From Abyssibacter sp036156195 (GTDB lineage: Bacteria > Pseudomonadota > Gammaproteobacteria > Nevskiales > OUC007), in assembly GCA_036156195.1 (NCBI GenBank), contig JAYZUZ010000008.1, positions 1 to 64,000 of the forward strand: 64,000 bases of DNA, written 5' to 3'. Each line of letters opens with the position of its first letter. The first letter of the stretch is position 1. Below, piece after piece: positions 51,113-60,067 of this stretch. The translations under genes were made by a program, and so were the position numbers. The notes under the pieces are model-generated. The model saw nothing but the letters and a program-made list of their open reading frames with translations. It was not told the DNA's origin and did no database searches.

Positions 51113-53350
51113 ATGACCTCATTTGCAGGAAAAGCCGTTGCGGCGCTGAGCATGGCTGCGGCCGTGGCCGTGCCCATGCTGGCGCCGGTCTCGGCATCGG
51201 CACAAACCGCCAAGTCCAACCAGTTCTGGTGGCCGGACACCATCAGCCTGACGCCCTTGCGGCAACAGGCCAGCGAATCCAACCCCTACGGCGATGATTT
51301 CGACTACGCCGCCGCCTTCGCACAGTTGGACCTGGATGCCGTCAAGGCGGATCTCGAAGCCGTCATGAAGACCTCGCAGGACTGGTGGCCAGCAGACTAC
51401 GGCCACTACGGGCCGTTCTTTATCCGCATGGCCTGGCATAGCGCCGGCACGTACCGCATGGCGGACGGTCGGGGTGGCGCCGGGGGTGGACAGCAGCGTT
51501 TCGAGCCGTTGAACAGCTGGCCTGACAACGCCAATCTCGACAAGGCCCGACGTCTGCTGTGGCCGGTGAAGCAGAAGTACGGTCGCAATATTTCCTGGGC
51601 GGATCTGATGGTGCTGGCCGGCACGGTGGCCATGGAGTCCATGGGCTTCAAGACCTTTGGGTTCGCCGGCGGTCGCACGGACGACTGGGAAGCCGATCTG
51701 GTGTACTGGGGCCCCGAGCGCAAGATGCTGGCCTCGGACCGTTTCCACGGAGACGGCAAAATCCAGGATCCACTGGCTGCCTCGCAGATGGGTCTGATCT
51801 ACGTGAACCCGGAAGGTCCCGGTGGCAAACCGGATCCCGTGGCCGCCGCCAAGGTGATTCGCGATGCCTTTGGCCGCATGGCCATGAACGATGAAGAAAC
51901 GGTGGCGCTCATCGCCGGCGGTCATACCTTCGGCAAGGCGCATGGCGCTGCCAAGTCGGCAGACTGTGTAGGTCCGGAACCGGCCGCCGAGTCCGTGGAG
52001 AAGCAGGGCTTCGGTTGGGAAAACAAGTGTGGCAGCGGCAAGGGTGCAGACACCTACACCAGTGGCCTGGAAGGCGCCTGGACGGCCAGTCCCGCACAGT
52101 GGACCACGCAGTATTTGGACAACCTGTTCAACTTCGAGTGGGTGCAGACCACCAGCCCAACGGGTCACATCCAGTGGGTCCCGAAGAATGCCGATCAGTT
52201 GAAGTTCGTGCCGGATGCGCATGATCCGTCCAAGCGGCATGCGCCCATCATGTTCACTACGGACCTCTCATTGAAGTTCGACCCGGTTTACCGCGAGATT
52301 TCGCAGCGGTTCCGCAAGAACCCCGAAGCGTTCGAGCTGGCTTTTGCCAAGGCCTGGTTCAAGTTGACGCACCGGGACATGGGGCCCCGGGCTCGCTACA
52401 TCGGCAACAGCGTTCCTGACGAAGTGCTGCTGTGGCAGGACCCGATTCCTGCGGTGGACTATCCGCTGATCGAAGCCAAGGATGTCGCCAAGCTGAAGAC
52501 GGCGATTCTTGATTCCGGTCTGACTGTGGGTGAGCTGGTACGTACGGCCTGGGCATCGGCTGCGAGCTACCGGGGTTCCGACATGCGCGGTGGTGCCAAT
52601 GGCGCCCGTGTCCGGCTCGCGCCGCAGAAGGACTGGGCGGTGAACAACCCGGCTGAGCTGCAGAAAGTGCTGCGCACGCTGGGCGAAATCCGCGACGACT
52701 TCAACGGCGGCTTCTTCCAGAAGAAGCAGGTCTCCATGGCGGACATGATCGTCCTGGGTGGCGCTGCAGCCATCGAACAGGCCGCGCGCCAGGCCGGCCA
52801 TGACATCAGCGTGCCGTTCACCCCGGGTCGGGCAGACGCCACCCAGGCGCAGACCGATGTCGAGTCCTTTGCAGTGCTGGAGCCCAAGGCCGATGGATTC
52901 CGTAACTACTACAGCGATGCGGCCTACATGTCGCCGGCGCTCATGCTCGTGGATCGTGCCGCCCTGCTGGAGCTGACCGTTCCCGAGATGACCGTCCTGG
53001 TCGGCGGAATGCGGGCCCTGGGTGCCAACAGCCAGGGTGTGCAGCATGGCGTGTTCACGGACCGCGCCGGTCAGCTGACGAATGACTACTTCGTCAATCT
53101 GCTGGACATGTCCACGCGCTGGCAGCCATCCAAGGCATCCGCAGGCGTGTACGAAGGTGTGGATCGTGCGACCGGCCAGGTGAAGTGGACGGCGACACCG
53201 GTGGATCTGGTCTTCGGTTCACACGCCGAGCTGCGGGCTGTGGCGGAGGTCTACGCGGCGAATGACGGCGAACGTCAGTTTGTCGAGGACTTCGTTGCCG
53301 CCTGGGTCAAGGTCATGCAGCTGGACCGCTTCGATCTTCGGCAGAGTTAG
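51113..53350 (+). CDS. katG: Catalase-peroxidase KatG, exported
   Basis: A 745-residue bifunctional haem catalase-peroxidase. Distal Arg105-Trp108-His109 (FIRMAWHSAG), Tyr230 and Met256 form the Trp-Tyr-Met adduct geometry, and proximal His271 is in AGGHTFGKAHG; the C-terminal duplicated half follows. Unlike most KatG, it has a signal sequence (AVAALSMAAAVAVPMLAPVSASA, cleavage after Ala30), so it should work in the periplasm, as E. coli O157 KatP does. A small inverted repeat lies at 51022-51036 and a strong terminator follows. Confidence 0.95.
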   Translation: MTSFAGKAVAALSMAAAVAVPMLAPVSASAQTAKSNQFWWPDTISLTPLRQQASESNPYGDDFDYAAAFAQLDLDAVKADLEAVMKTSQDWWPADYGHYGPFFIRMAWHSAGTYRMADGRGGAGGGQQRFEPLNSWPDNANLDKARRLLWPVKQKYGRNISWADLMVLAGTVAMESMGFKTFGFAGGRTDDWEADLVYWGPERKMLASDRFHGDGKIQDPLAASQMGLIYVNPEGPGGKPDPVAAAKVIRDAFGRMAMNDEETVALIAGGHTFGKAHGAAKSADCVGPEPAAESVEKQGFGWENKCGSGKGADTYTSGLEGAWTASPAQWTTQYLDNLFNFEWVQTTSPTGHIQWVPKNADQLKFVPDAHDPSKRHAPIMFTTDLSLKFDPVYREISQRFRKNPEAFELAFAKAWFKLTHRDMGPRARYIGNSVPDEVLLWQDPIPAVDYPLIEAKDVAKLKTAILDSGLTVGELVRTAWASAASYRGSDMRGGANGARVRLAPQKDWAVNNPAELQKVLRTLGEIRDDFNGGFFQKKQVSMADMIVLGGAAAIEQAARQAGHDISVPFTPGRADATQAQTDVESFAVLEPKADGFRNYYSDAAYMSPALMLVDRAALLELTVPEMTVLVGGMRALGANSQGVQHGVFTDRAGQLTNDYFVNLLDMSTRWQPSKASAGVYEGVDRATGQVKWTATPVDLVFGSHAELRAVAEVYAANDGERQFVEDFVAAWVKVMQLDRFDLRQS

Positions 53351-53385
53351 ACCCTTCGGCCTGCCCCCTTTGGCAGGTTGATCGG

Positions 53386-53421
53386 GCGGGGCGGCACCGG
53401 GTGTGCCGCCCCGCTTTTTTT
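53386..53421 (+). terminator. Intrinsic terminator after katG
   Basis: GCGGGGCGGCAC (53386-53397) pairs perfectly with GTGCCGCCCCGC (53403-53414) around a five-base loop, followed by seven T residues. It lies 36 bases after the katG stop. Confidence 0.92.
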
Positions 53422-53445
53422 ATGGGCGCAATCTAGCTCCGGCTT

Positions 53446-53471
53446 GGCGGCGCGGATGAATCCGCGCCGCC
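53446..53471 (-). terminator. Hairpin after the DUF2855 gene
   Basis: GGCGGCGCGGA (53446-53456) and TCCGCGCCGCC (53461-53471) form a perfect 11-bp stem with the tetraloop TGAA, abutting the stop codon of the minus-strand DUF2855 gene. No T-tract follows on that strand, so it is a probable terminator or stability stem rather than a classical one. Confidence 0.5.
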
Positions 53472-54584
53472 CTAGGTACCGATCGGTCGGACGATATGGC
53501 CCTGCTGCGGGTTGATATGGCCTTCGACGAGTTCGGCGATCAGCAACCGCGCGGCTTCTAGCCCGTGGTGTGCCGTGGTGCTTAGCCGCCTGTGCTGCGG
53601 ATCCTGCACATAGTCGTAAAAGGCCAGCTGTGCCTGATTGAATCGCCGCGTCACCTCGGCCGCGCCCCAGTCGGCGTTGCGTTTACGGATTTGGTAGGGG
53701 GCGAAGTACAGCTCGGGTTTTGGCCCTGGCAACGCGGCGGCCTCCGCCGGCGTCAGAAAATCATGGGACTGCGCCGATCCGGCAAAGCAGCTGTAGGTCA
53801 GCTGCCGGTCAAAATGGCTGTGGACCTGCTGGCGCAGGGCCTGGCGTCCTGAAAAGTCCACGTAGACGGTTGCCGTGCCCGCATCCAGCCCCGGCAAGCT
53901 GTCGTAATCGAGCGCGTTTCCATAACAGCCCAGGCCCTGGACAAAGGGCTGATGACGGGCCGATGTCAGGCCGGTTTGCTGCAAGGACGCGTGGCGCAGG
54001 CAAAACGCCGTGCCAAAGGCCGTCTTGCTGGATGCACTGGAGTACAGCAGCTGCTCGGCTCCGAAGAAGGCGTTGTCCTCCAGAAAATCCGCGAGCATGA
54101 ACGAGGTGATGAACAGCGGCCGCAGCAGGCACTGCAAATCCTCGGTCTCGGGTCGGTACGCGGCATCGGTCGTGCAGCGTTGGTACTGGTTATAGGCAGA
54201 TGTCAGCGTCTGCCGGTGCTCGCAGCCATCATAGAAGCCCCGTTCCGAGACGCGAATCGGCTGCACAACGGCATGGGTGGCTACAGGCCAGTAGCCGTAA
54301 TACCGTTCGCCCTCTTCTACACCGGAGACGGTTGAGTGCTCCACGGTTGCGAAGCCCCAGGCGGGCATATGTCCCCAGTCCTGATGTCCGGTCGGGAAGA
54401 AATCCCAGTACCGCAGATGGGGCACGTCGCCAAAGGCGGCGTAGGTGATGTTGTTGCTGGTCACCGCCAGACGGTCGATGCGCAGCAGCGCCTCACCGGC
54501 TGTGAGGGCGGGCAGCGGATGCGAGACGATTCGTGTGTGCGCGAGATCGTCACGCCGGGTCTGCAATTGCATCATGGTTGTCAT
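53472..54584 (-). CDS. DUF2855-family protein
   Basis: A 370-residue protein of the DUF2855 family, a distant relative of medium-chain alcohol dehydrogenases. AGEALLRIDRLAVTSNNITYAAFGD resembles the GroES-like start of such enzymes, and GERYYGYWPVATHAVVQP the middle strand. The Rossmann part (LLYSSASSKTAFGTAF) keeps a nucleotide-binding turn, but the zinc ligands of ADHs are not evident. Activity is unknown. It is divergent from a TetR regulator 85 bases away. Confidence 0.85.
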   Translation of the reverse strand: MTTMMQLQTRRDDLAHTRIVSHPLPALTAGEALLRIDRLAVTSNNITYAAFGDVPHLRYWDFFPTGHQDWGHMPAWGFATVEHSTVSGVEEGERYYGYWPVATHAVVQPIRVSERGFYDGCEHRQTLTSAYNQYQRCTTDAAYRPETEDLQCLLRPLFITSFMLADFLEDNAFFGAEQLLYSSASSKTAFGTAFCLRHASLQQTGLTSARHQPFVQGLGCYGNALDYDSLPGLDAGTATVYVDFSGRQALRQQVHSHFDRQLTYSCFAGSAQSHDFLTPAEAAALPGPKPELYFAPYQIRKRNADWGAAEVTRRFNQAQLAFYDYVQDPQHRRLSTTAHHGLEAARLLIAELVEGHINPQQGHIVRPIGT

Positions 54585-54602
54585 TTGCCAGCCTCGGGGT
54601 TG

Positions 54603-54617
54603 TGGGCCGACGGCCCA
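54603..54617. promoter_or_regulatory. Palindrome TGGGCC/GGCCCA, possible operator
   Basis: TGGGCCGACGGCCCA is a 6-bp inverted repeat in the 85-base gap between the DUF2855 gene and its divergent TetR-type regulator. It is GC-rich, so chance is possible, but it is in the right place for a repressor site. Confidence 0.35.
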
Positions 54618-54669
54618 TCTGCAATGGTCGATCTACTGTAAGCAACGGCGGCAGCCAGCGGGTTCGGAA

Positions 54670-55389
54670 ATGCGACAAGATGCCAGGATGCCGGCTCGCC
54701 CCCTCACGCGCCGACCCCAGATCAGCCTGTTGCCACGGCCAAACAGCAAGCCACGCAAGCGGCCCAAGCAGGCGCGTGCACAGGTCACGGTGGAGGCACT
54801 ATTCGAAGCCTTTGTTCGGATTTGGCAACGCGACGGTTGGGACAAGCTGACAACACGGGCCGTGGCGCTGGAGGCCGGTGTTGCCGTTGGCACGCTCTAC
54901 GAGTACTTCCCCAACAAGCTCGCCTTGTACTCGGGTTATGTTCGCTACTGCATCGAGACGTTGGTGCAGGCTGTGCGGGATGCTGCGGTGGAACCGGAAG
55001 CGTTGAGCTGGCAGGTCCGGGTCCATCGCATGCTGCAAATCCTCTGCGGTCTGGAAAAGCCACCCCGTGTCTGGTTAAACGCCGACATGTACTTGCTGGA
55101 GCCCTTGGTGGCCGAACCCAAACACCAGCGTCGCGCCCATGAGGAACTGCTCGCCCTGTGGCGGGCTGTTCTGGGTGCCTGTGAAGACCTGCCTCACCCG
55201 CCGTCGGCGCAGGCCATCGAGACGTTGCACCTGAGTGTCTGGGGCGGGCGCCGCTATGCGATCGTCATTGGCTTGTCTCCGGAGGAGACCCGACGCTGGG
55301 CGCAGGGGCTGGAGCAGCAATGCTTCGCGTATCTGGAGTCAGGGCAGTCGGCTGAGCCTGTGCAGGCCACGCGGCGTCTGCGGCTGTAG
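54670..55389 (+). CDS. TetR-family regulator
   Basis: A 239-residue regulator. After a basic N-terminal tail (about 35 residues, Arg/Lys/Pro-rich) comes an HTH with VEALFEAFVRIWQRDGWDKLTTRAVALEAGVAVGTLYEYFPNKLALYSGYV, typical of TetR. The C-terminal domain is helical. ATG 54670 is used; ATG 54688 six codons later is an alternative and would remove the first basic residues. It probably controls the divergent DUF2855 gene and ends 10 bases before the convergent GPH transporter gene. Confidence 0.9.
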   Translation: MRQDARMPARPLTRRPQISLLPRPNSKPRKRPKQARAQVTVEALFEAFVRIWQRDGWDKLTTRAVALEAGVAVGTLYEYFPNKLALYSGYVRYCIETLVQAVRDAAVEPEALSWQVRVHRMLQILCGLEKPPRVWLNADMYLLEPLVAEPKHQRRAHEELLALWRAVLGACEDLPHPPSAQAIETLHLSVWGGRRYAIVIGLSPEETRRWAQGLEQQCFAYLESGQSAEPVQATRRLRL

Positions 55390-55398
55390 CGGTCGGCC

Positions 55399-56724
55399 TC
55401 AGGTCGTTGTGACTGGCTGGAGCTGCGATTGCAACTCGGCGTGCCGATCCCGGCTGAGCGGAAAACGCCAGACCACCGGAATCACACAAAGCTTGATCGC
55501 GACCGGCAGCCCGGCGTAGAGCAAGGCCAGGGTCCACAAAGCCGTCTCGTCGTTGGCCTGCTTGGCATCAAACCCCGCCAGCTCCAGTACCGGAAACGCG
55601 ATGCCCACACCCAGCGCTATCGCAAGCTTGGTCGCCAGCCCCCAAAGTCCGAAGTACAGTCCAGCGCGGCCACCACCGCCTGCGGCAGTGTCTTCGTCGA
55701 TCACATCGGCCTGCATCGAGGCCGGAATCGCCTGATCCACGCCCAGGCAGGCACCGCCCAGCACGCAGATCACCAGGTAGCCCGCCAGATCCCCCGGTCC
55801 CAACAAGGGGGCAAAGATGAAGACGGCGGACACCCAGGCCATGGAGGCACACCACAGCCGGTGCTTGCTCCAGTGGCGCCCGACCCGTAACCAGATCGGC
55901 AAACCGATCACCGCCGACATGAAGTACACGACCAGGGCCAGGCCCATTTGTGCCTGACTGGCCTCCAGCCGATGTTCCACGAAGAACACGAACAACACGG
56001 CTGGCAGGGCATTGGCAAAGCCGTTGAGCAGGTAGGCGATGAGCAGCCGGCGAAATGGCCGGTTGCGGCGCATCAATGCCAGTCCGGCGCGCAGGTCCAG
56101 TCCCGCATGGTTGCGGCGCGGGGGTTCGCTGACGCCCAGTAGCAAGATCAGCAGGCAGAGCGGCAGCGACGCTAGCAGAAACACATATAGGGCAACCAGG
56201 CCGTCGCTGGTGCTGCCACCCTGCTGCATCAGGACATTCGGCAGGATGATGGCGACCAGCGTGCCGATGACGGCGAAGATTTCGCGGGCTGCGGTGACGC
56301 GTGAACGTTCGTCGTAGTCGGTGGACAGCTCGGCGCCCCAGGTCTGATAGGGCAGCATAATCATGCTCCAACCCAGGTAGGCGACTAGCGACCAGCCGAG
56401 CAGGTACACCCAGGTTGCGGTGTCGGGCGGCGTGAACAAATACCAGGCGCCGATGAGCAAAATGGGCGTGCCCAGGACGATCCAAGGTCTGCGTCGGCCA
56501 TAGCGGCTGCGGGTGCGGTCCGAGGCCCAGCCGACGCCGAGGTCGGTGACCAGGTCCCAAAGCCGGGCGCCGAACAGCAGCGCGCCGACCGAGCCGGTGG
56601 TCAGGGCGGGCAGCTGCGCGTAATACGGCGGCAGGAAGATGGCCAGTGGCAGCAGCAGTGCTGTCAGTGGCATGCCGAGGGCGCCATATGCGACGAGCCG
56701 GCCGGTGCCCAGCGCCCTGGCCAT
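55399..56724 (-). CDS. GPH-family (MFS) sugar/cation symporter-like transporter
   Basis: A 441-residue transporter of the glycoside-pentoside-hexuronide family (COG2211). Hallmarks are LFGARLWDLVTDLGVGWASDRTRSRYGRRRPWI in helices 2-3 with the basic loop, and YQTWGAELSTDYDERSRVTAAREI between helices 4 and 5. It has about 12 helices. It is the last gene of the run with Cfa-like methyltransferase, DUF1365 and the FAD protein, so it may move a lipid-derived or modified compound rather than a sugar. Confidence 0.9.
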   Translation of the reverse strand: MARALGTGRLVAYGALGMPLTALLLPLAIFLPPYYAQLPALTTGSVGALLFGARLWDLVTDLGVGWASDRTRSRYGRRRPWIVLGTPILLIGAWYLFTPPDTATWVYLLGWSLVAYLGWSMIMLPYQTWGAELSTDYDERSRVTAAREIFAVIGTLVAIILPNVLMQQGGSTSDGLVALYVFLLASLPLCLLILLLGVSEPPRRNHAGLDLRAGLALMRRNRPFRRLLIAYLLNGFANALPAVLFVFFVEHRLEASQAQMGLALVVYFMSAVIGLPIWLRVGRHWSKHRLWCASMAWVSAVFIFAPLLGPGDLAGYLVICVLGGACLGVDQAIPASMQADVIDEDTAAGGGGRAGLYFGLWGLATKLAIALGVGIAFPVLELAGFDAKQANDETALWTLALLYAGLPVAIKLCVIPVVWRFPLSRDRHAELQSQLQPVTTT

Positions 56725-56743
56725 GTGACGGCGGCTCCCTTGG

Positions 56744-57976
56744 CTAGTCCGCGTGACGCAGTGCGATGTGCATCACGTCAATGCGGCCTTCATCAAAGCC
56801 GCACTCGCAGTACGCCAGGTAGTAGCGCCACATGCGCAGAAAACGCTCGTCGAACTGACCGACGATGGCATCGCGGTGTTCCAGTACCTTGTCATGCCAG
56901 CGCCGCAGCGTTTCTGCATAGTGCGGACCAAAGAAATCGGGGCGGTCGGCCTGCAGGCCCGCCTGTGCGGCTACGTCGACGAAAGCCTCGGGGCTCGCCA
57001 GCATCCCGCCGGGGAAAATGTACTTCTGGATGAAGTCCAGACGGCGACGGTAATCGTCGAAATGTGCCTGGTCGATGGTGATGCCCTGGAGCACGGCGAC
57101 CCCGCCCGGTCGCAGCACATTGCGGATGGTGCGGAAGTAGGTCGGCCAGAACGCCTCGCCCACGGCTTCATACATTTCGATGGAGACGACCCGGTCAAAC
57201 GGAGTCCGCAGGTCGCGATAATCCTGCAGCCGGAACTCGACCCGGTCGGCCACCCCCGCCGCCTCGGCACGACGACGCGCCTCGGCCAGCTGTTCATCGG
57301 ACAAGGTGATGCTGGTGATGCGGCAGCCGGTGGTCTGGGCGGCGTGAATGGCAAACCCGCCCCAGCCGGAACCGATTTCCAACAGGTGGTGTTCCGGGCG
57401 CAGGTCCAGCCGGTCGAGAATCGCCTGGTACTTCCGGTGTTGGGCGGCCGCCAGGTCTTCAGACATGGGCTCGAACACGGCCGATGAGTAGGTCATCGTC
57501 TCGTCCAGCCACAGTTCGTAAAAGCTGTTGCCGAGGTCGTAATGCGCCTGGATGTTGCGGCGACTGCCGGTCCTCGTGTTGGCGCGCATGCTGTGCAGGG
57601 CGCGGCCCATCCAATGCACCAGCGGGTTGCGATCATAGGGTCCGCGGTAATGCTGCTGATTCAGCATCAGCACGTGCAGCGTCTCGGCGAGGTTGGGCGA
57701 ATCCCAGTCGCCATCCATGTACGACTCGGCGAATCCGGTGGCCGCCCCCAGCAGCACCTTGCGCAGCACGGCGCCATTTCGCAGCTGAAGATGCCCGTGG
57801 GGGCCGGGTTCATGGCCACGGAAGCGATGCAGCGAACCGTCCGGCAAGGTCACGTCGAGCCGACCCACCCGAAGCCCGCGCAGCATCCACAGCATGGCCG
57901 AGATCGCCACGCCTGGAGACGCGCCGGAGCCCCGGTGCACGGCCTGCATGTTCAATGCCTGTTGTTCCTGATTCAT
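56744..57976 (-). CDS. Cyclopropane-fatty-acyl-phospholipid synthase-like methyltransferase
   Basis: A 410-residue enzyme of the CFA synthase family. The N-terminal part (about 1-125) holds LPDGSLHRFRGHEPGPHGHLQLRN and ESYMDGDWDSPNLAE. The Rossmann part has HYDLGNSFYELWLDETMTYSSAVFE, LEIGSGWGGFAIHAAQTTG (SAM site) and the active-site region RVVSIEMYEAVGEAFWPTYF, YIFPGGML. These are the canonical motifs. It adds a methylene or methyl group to unsaturated acyl chains in phospholipids. Start overlaps the DUF1365 stop by 4 bases. Confidence 0.93.
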   Translation of the reverse strand: MNQEQQALNMQAVHRGSGASPGVAISAMLWMLRGLRVGRLDVTLPDGSLHRFRGHEPGPHGHLQLRNGAVLRKVLLGAATGFAESYMDGDWDSPNLAETLHVLMLNQQHYRGPYDRNPLVHWMGRALHSMRANTRTGSRRNIQAHYDLGNSFYELWLDETMTYSSAVFEPMSEDLAAAQHRKYQAILDRLDLRPEHHLLEIGSGWGGFAIHAAQTTGCRITSITLSDEQLAEARRRAEAAGVADRVEFRLQDYRDLRTPFDRVVSIEMYEAVGEAFWPTYFRTIRNVLRPGGVAVLQGITIDQAHFDDYRRRLDFIQKYIFPGGMLASPEAFVDVAAQAGLQADRPDFFGPHYAETLRRWHDKVLEHRDAIVGQFDERFLRMWRYYLAYCECGFDEGRIDVMHIALRHAD

Positions 57977-58734
57977 CCCGTACTCTCCTCGTCAGGCGGC
58001 AGGGGCCGGGATCGGTACCCGGCGCCACGCAGCCACAGTTTCAACGCCTGCCAATGAATGCGTATCACCACGTTCAGGGTTTGCAGCGGCAGGCTGACCA
58101 GCCAGCGAACAATGGCGGCATCACTGAGCGCATGGCGTGTACCCGCCATCGTCGCGGTCAGAATGGCCTGCTCGTTGTCCCATTCGTTGATCAGCACCCG
58201 AATGGATGCATCCGGGGACTCAAAACGAAATCGGTATTCCCCGCTGACGTCCAGAAACGGCGACACATGAAAGCGCTTGGGTCGAATGAATTCGGTCCCC
58301 AAATCCATGGCCTGTCCCCCGGCATGCAACACATAGCTGTGCATCTCCCCGAACGTGTTGTGCACCTCGGCCACGATGGCCACTAGCGCCCCTCGACGAT
58401 CATGGCAGTAATAAAGACTGATGGGGTTGAACACGTAGCCGAAGATGCGCGGCATGCACAGCAGCCGGATGGGGCCGCCATCCAGCTCGACCCCGTGTCG
58501 GGCGACGGTGGCCTCGACCCAGGGGCGCAGGCGGCGCTGTTCGTGCGAGCCGTGGTCGCGATCAAAAAACGCCAGCAAATTCCAGCGGTTGTAGCTGAAC
58601 AGCCGGTGCTCACGAGCAACCGTGGCGATCTGGTCGATATCCACCAGCAGGTAGAACAGCCGATAGACGAACCGATAAAACGGTGGCACGTGGCGCTTGT
58701 GCATGACGCGCATGCTGTACAGGGCCGCGTTCAT
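57973..58734 (-). CDS. DUF1365-family protein
   Basis: A 253-residue soluble protein with the DUF1365 hallmarks: MHKRHVPPFYRFVYRLFYLLVDIDQ, FAFD-like RDHG, LRPWVEATVARHGVEL, LLCMPRIFGYVFNPISLYYC and RPKRFHVSPFLDVSGEYRFRF. DUF1365 genes accompany COG2907 FAD proteins and Cfa-like genes widely, and are linked to modified fatty-acid synthesis. It overlaps both neighbours by 4 bases. Confidence 0.94.
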   Translation of the reverse strand: MNAALYSMRVMHKRHVPPFYRFVYRLFYLLVDIDQIATVAREHRLFSYNRWNLLAFFDRDHGSHEQRRLRPWVEATVARHGVELDGGPIRLLCMPRIFGYVFNPISLYYCHDRRGALVAIVAEVHNTFGEMHSYVLHAGGQAMDLGTEFIRPKRFHVSPFLDVSGEYRFRFESPDASIRVLINEWDNEQAILTATMAGTRHALSDAAIVRWLVSLPLQTLNVVIRIHWQALKLWLRGAGYRSRPLPPDEESTG

Positions 58735-60011
58735 GGCTGATCTGCGCTGTTCTCCCAGGGTGGTGGGCAGCCCAGTGCGCGGGCGACATCCAGGCCAGAG
58801 GTGAACCCATCCTCATGAAAGCCGTAGCCCGTCCAGGCGCCGCACCACCAGATACCGCGCTTGCCTTGAATAGCGGGCAGGTGCTGCTGCGCGGCGATGG
58901 TCTCCGCCGTGTACTGCGGGTGCGTGTAGACGGTTTCGTACAGGACCCGTCGGGGATCGGGCTCACGGATCGGATTGAGCGTCACGATGTACTCCTCCTC
59001 CGTGTCCAGTGCCTGCAACAGGTTCATCCAGTAGGACAGGCACACGGGTGATGCATCCAGCGTATCGGCGGCCTGCAACACGTTCCAGCTGGACCAGGTC
59101 AGACGGCGGCGTGGCATGAGACGCTGGTCCGTATGCAGAATCGCCCGGTTCTCGGCATAGCGCACAGCACCCAGCACGGCGGCCTCGCTGTCATCGGCAT
59201 CGGCCAGCAGCCTGGCTGCGACATCGCCGTGCACGGCGCAGACCACGGCGTCAAAGGTCTCTTCTCCAGCTGCAGTGGAGACGATGACCCCGGCCGGGCA
59301 GCGTCGGATCGACTCCACGGGTGTGGACAATCGCAGCTTTCCACTGAAATCAGCCAGCATGGCGTCGACATAACGCTGGCTGCCGCCGCTGATGGTCCGC
59401 CACTTCGGGCGTTTGAAGAGATTCAGCAAGCCATGCGATTCATAGAATCGGGCAAAGGCCGGAAACGGGAATGCCCGGGTGGCCTCGGCCGGCGTCGACC
59501 AGATGGCACCGGCCATGGGGCACAGAAACCGGCGCTGTAACTCGGACGAGAATCCGTGATCATCCAGAAACTGCCCCAGCGTCACCTCCGGCAGATTGTC
59601 GGCAGCCAGCAGGCGCTTGGTCAGCCGGAAGAAGCGCAGGATATCGATCAGCATGCGCCAGTGACTGGGTCGCAGGAGCAAACTGAGCTGGGCGAAAAGC
59701 CCTGTGAGACGCCCCCCGCCGGAGTACTCCAGGCGCCCGTTGCCGGCGCTCAGCGCAAACGACATCGTGCTGGGCTGGGTCTGAACATCCAGCATCGACA
59801 GCATGCGGATCAGGTTCGGGTAGTTCACCGGGTTGTGGACAATAAACCCCGTGTCGATGCCGATCGGGCCATCGGGGGTATCGACCGTGACGGTGTTGGT
59901 ATGGCCGCCGGGTTTGTCGGCGGCTTCGATAAGGGTGATCTCGTGCTGGCGGGACAAGGACCAGGCTGCGCCCAGGCCCGCAATGCCGGATCCGATCACG
60001 GCGATCCGCAT
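58731..60011 (-). CDS. FAD-dependent oxidoreductase (COG2907 type)
   Basis: A 426-residue flavoprotein. IAVIGSGIAGLGAAWSLSRQHEITLIEAADKPGGHTNTV at the N-terminus is the FAD-binding motif with the GG doublet; GFIVHNPVNYPNLIRML and CPMAGAIWSTP are typical of the COG2907 branch of amine-oxidase-fold proteins. It is in an operon with DUF1365 and the Cfa-like enzyme, where in other bacteria it is linked to unsaturated-fatty-acid modification, so a desaturase- or isomerase-type reaction is more likely than amine oxidation. The upstream tesA gene runs in the same direction 56 bases away. Confidence 0.92.
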   Translation of the reverse strand: MRIAVIGSGIAGLGAAWSLSRQHEITLIEAADKPGGHTNTVTVDTPDGPIGIDTGFIVHNPVNYPNLIRMLSMLDVQTQPSTMSFALSAGNGRLEYSGGGRLTGLFAQLSLLLRPSHWRMLIDILRFFRLTKRLLAADNLPEVTLGQFLDDHGFSSELQRRFLCPMAGAIWSTPAEATRAFPFPAFARFYESHGLLNLFKRPKWRTISGGSQRYVDAMLADFSGKLRLSTPVESIRRCPAGVIVSTAAGEETFDAVVCAVHGDVAARLLADADDSEAAVLGAVRYAENRAILHTDQRLMPRRRLTWSSWNVLQAADTLDASPVCLSYWMNLLQALDTEEEYIVTLNPIREPDPRRVLYETVYTHPQYTAETIAAQQHLPAIQGKRGIWWCGAWTGYGFHEDGFTSGLDVARALGCPPPWENSADQP

Positions 60012-60067
60012 GGTGTACAGACTCCAGAAAGGTTACAGGCCAGTTCGCAGAGTCTTCCGGATTGGAT

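Noticed and set aside
58395..58415. Another AGTAATAAAG resembling the ECF element
   Set aside because: It lies inside the DUF1365 coding region, differs from TGTAATAAAT, and has no ACTAW at 15 bases before a gene start.
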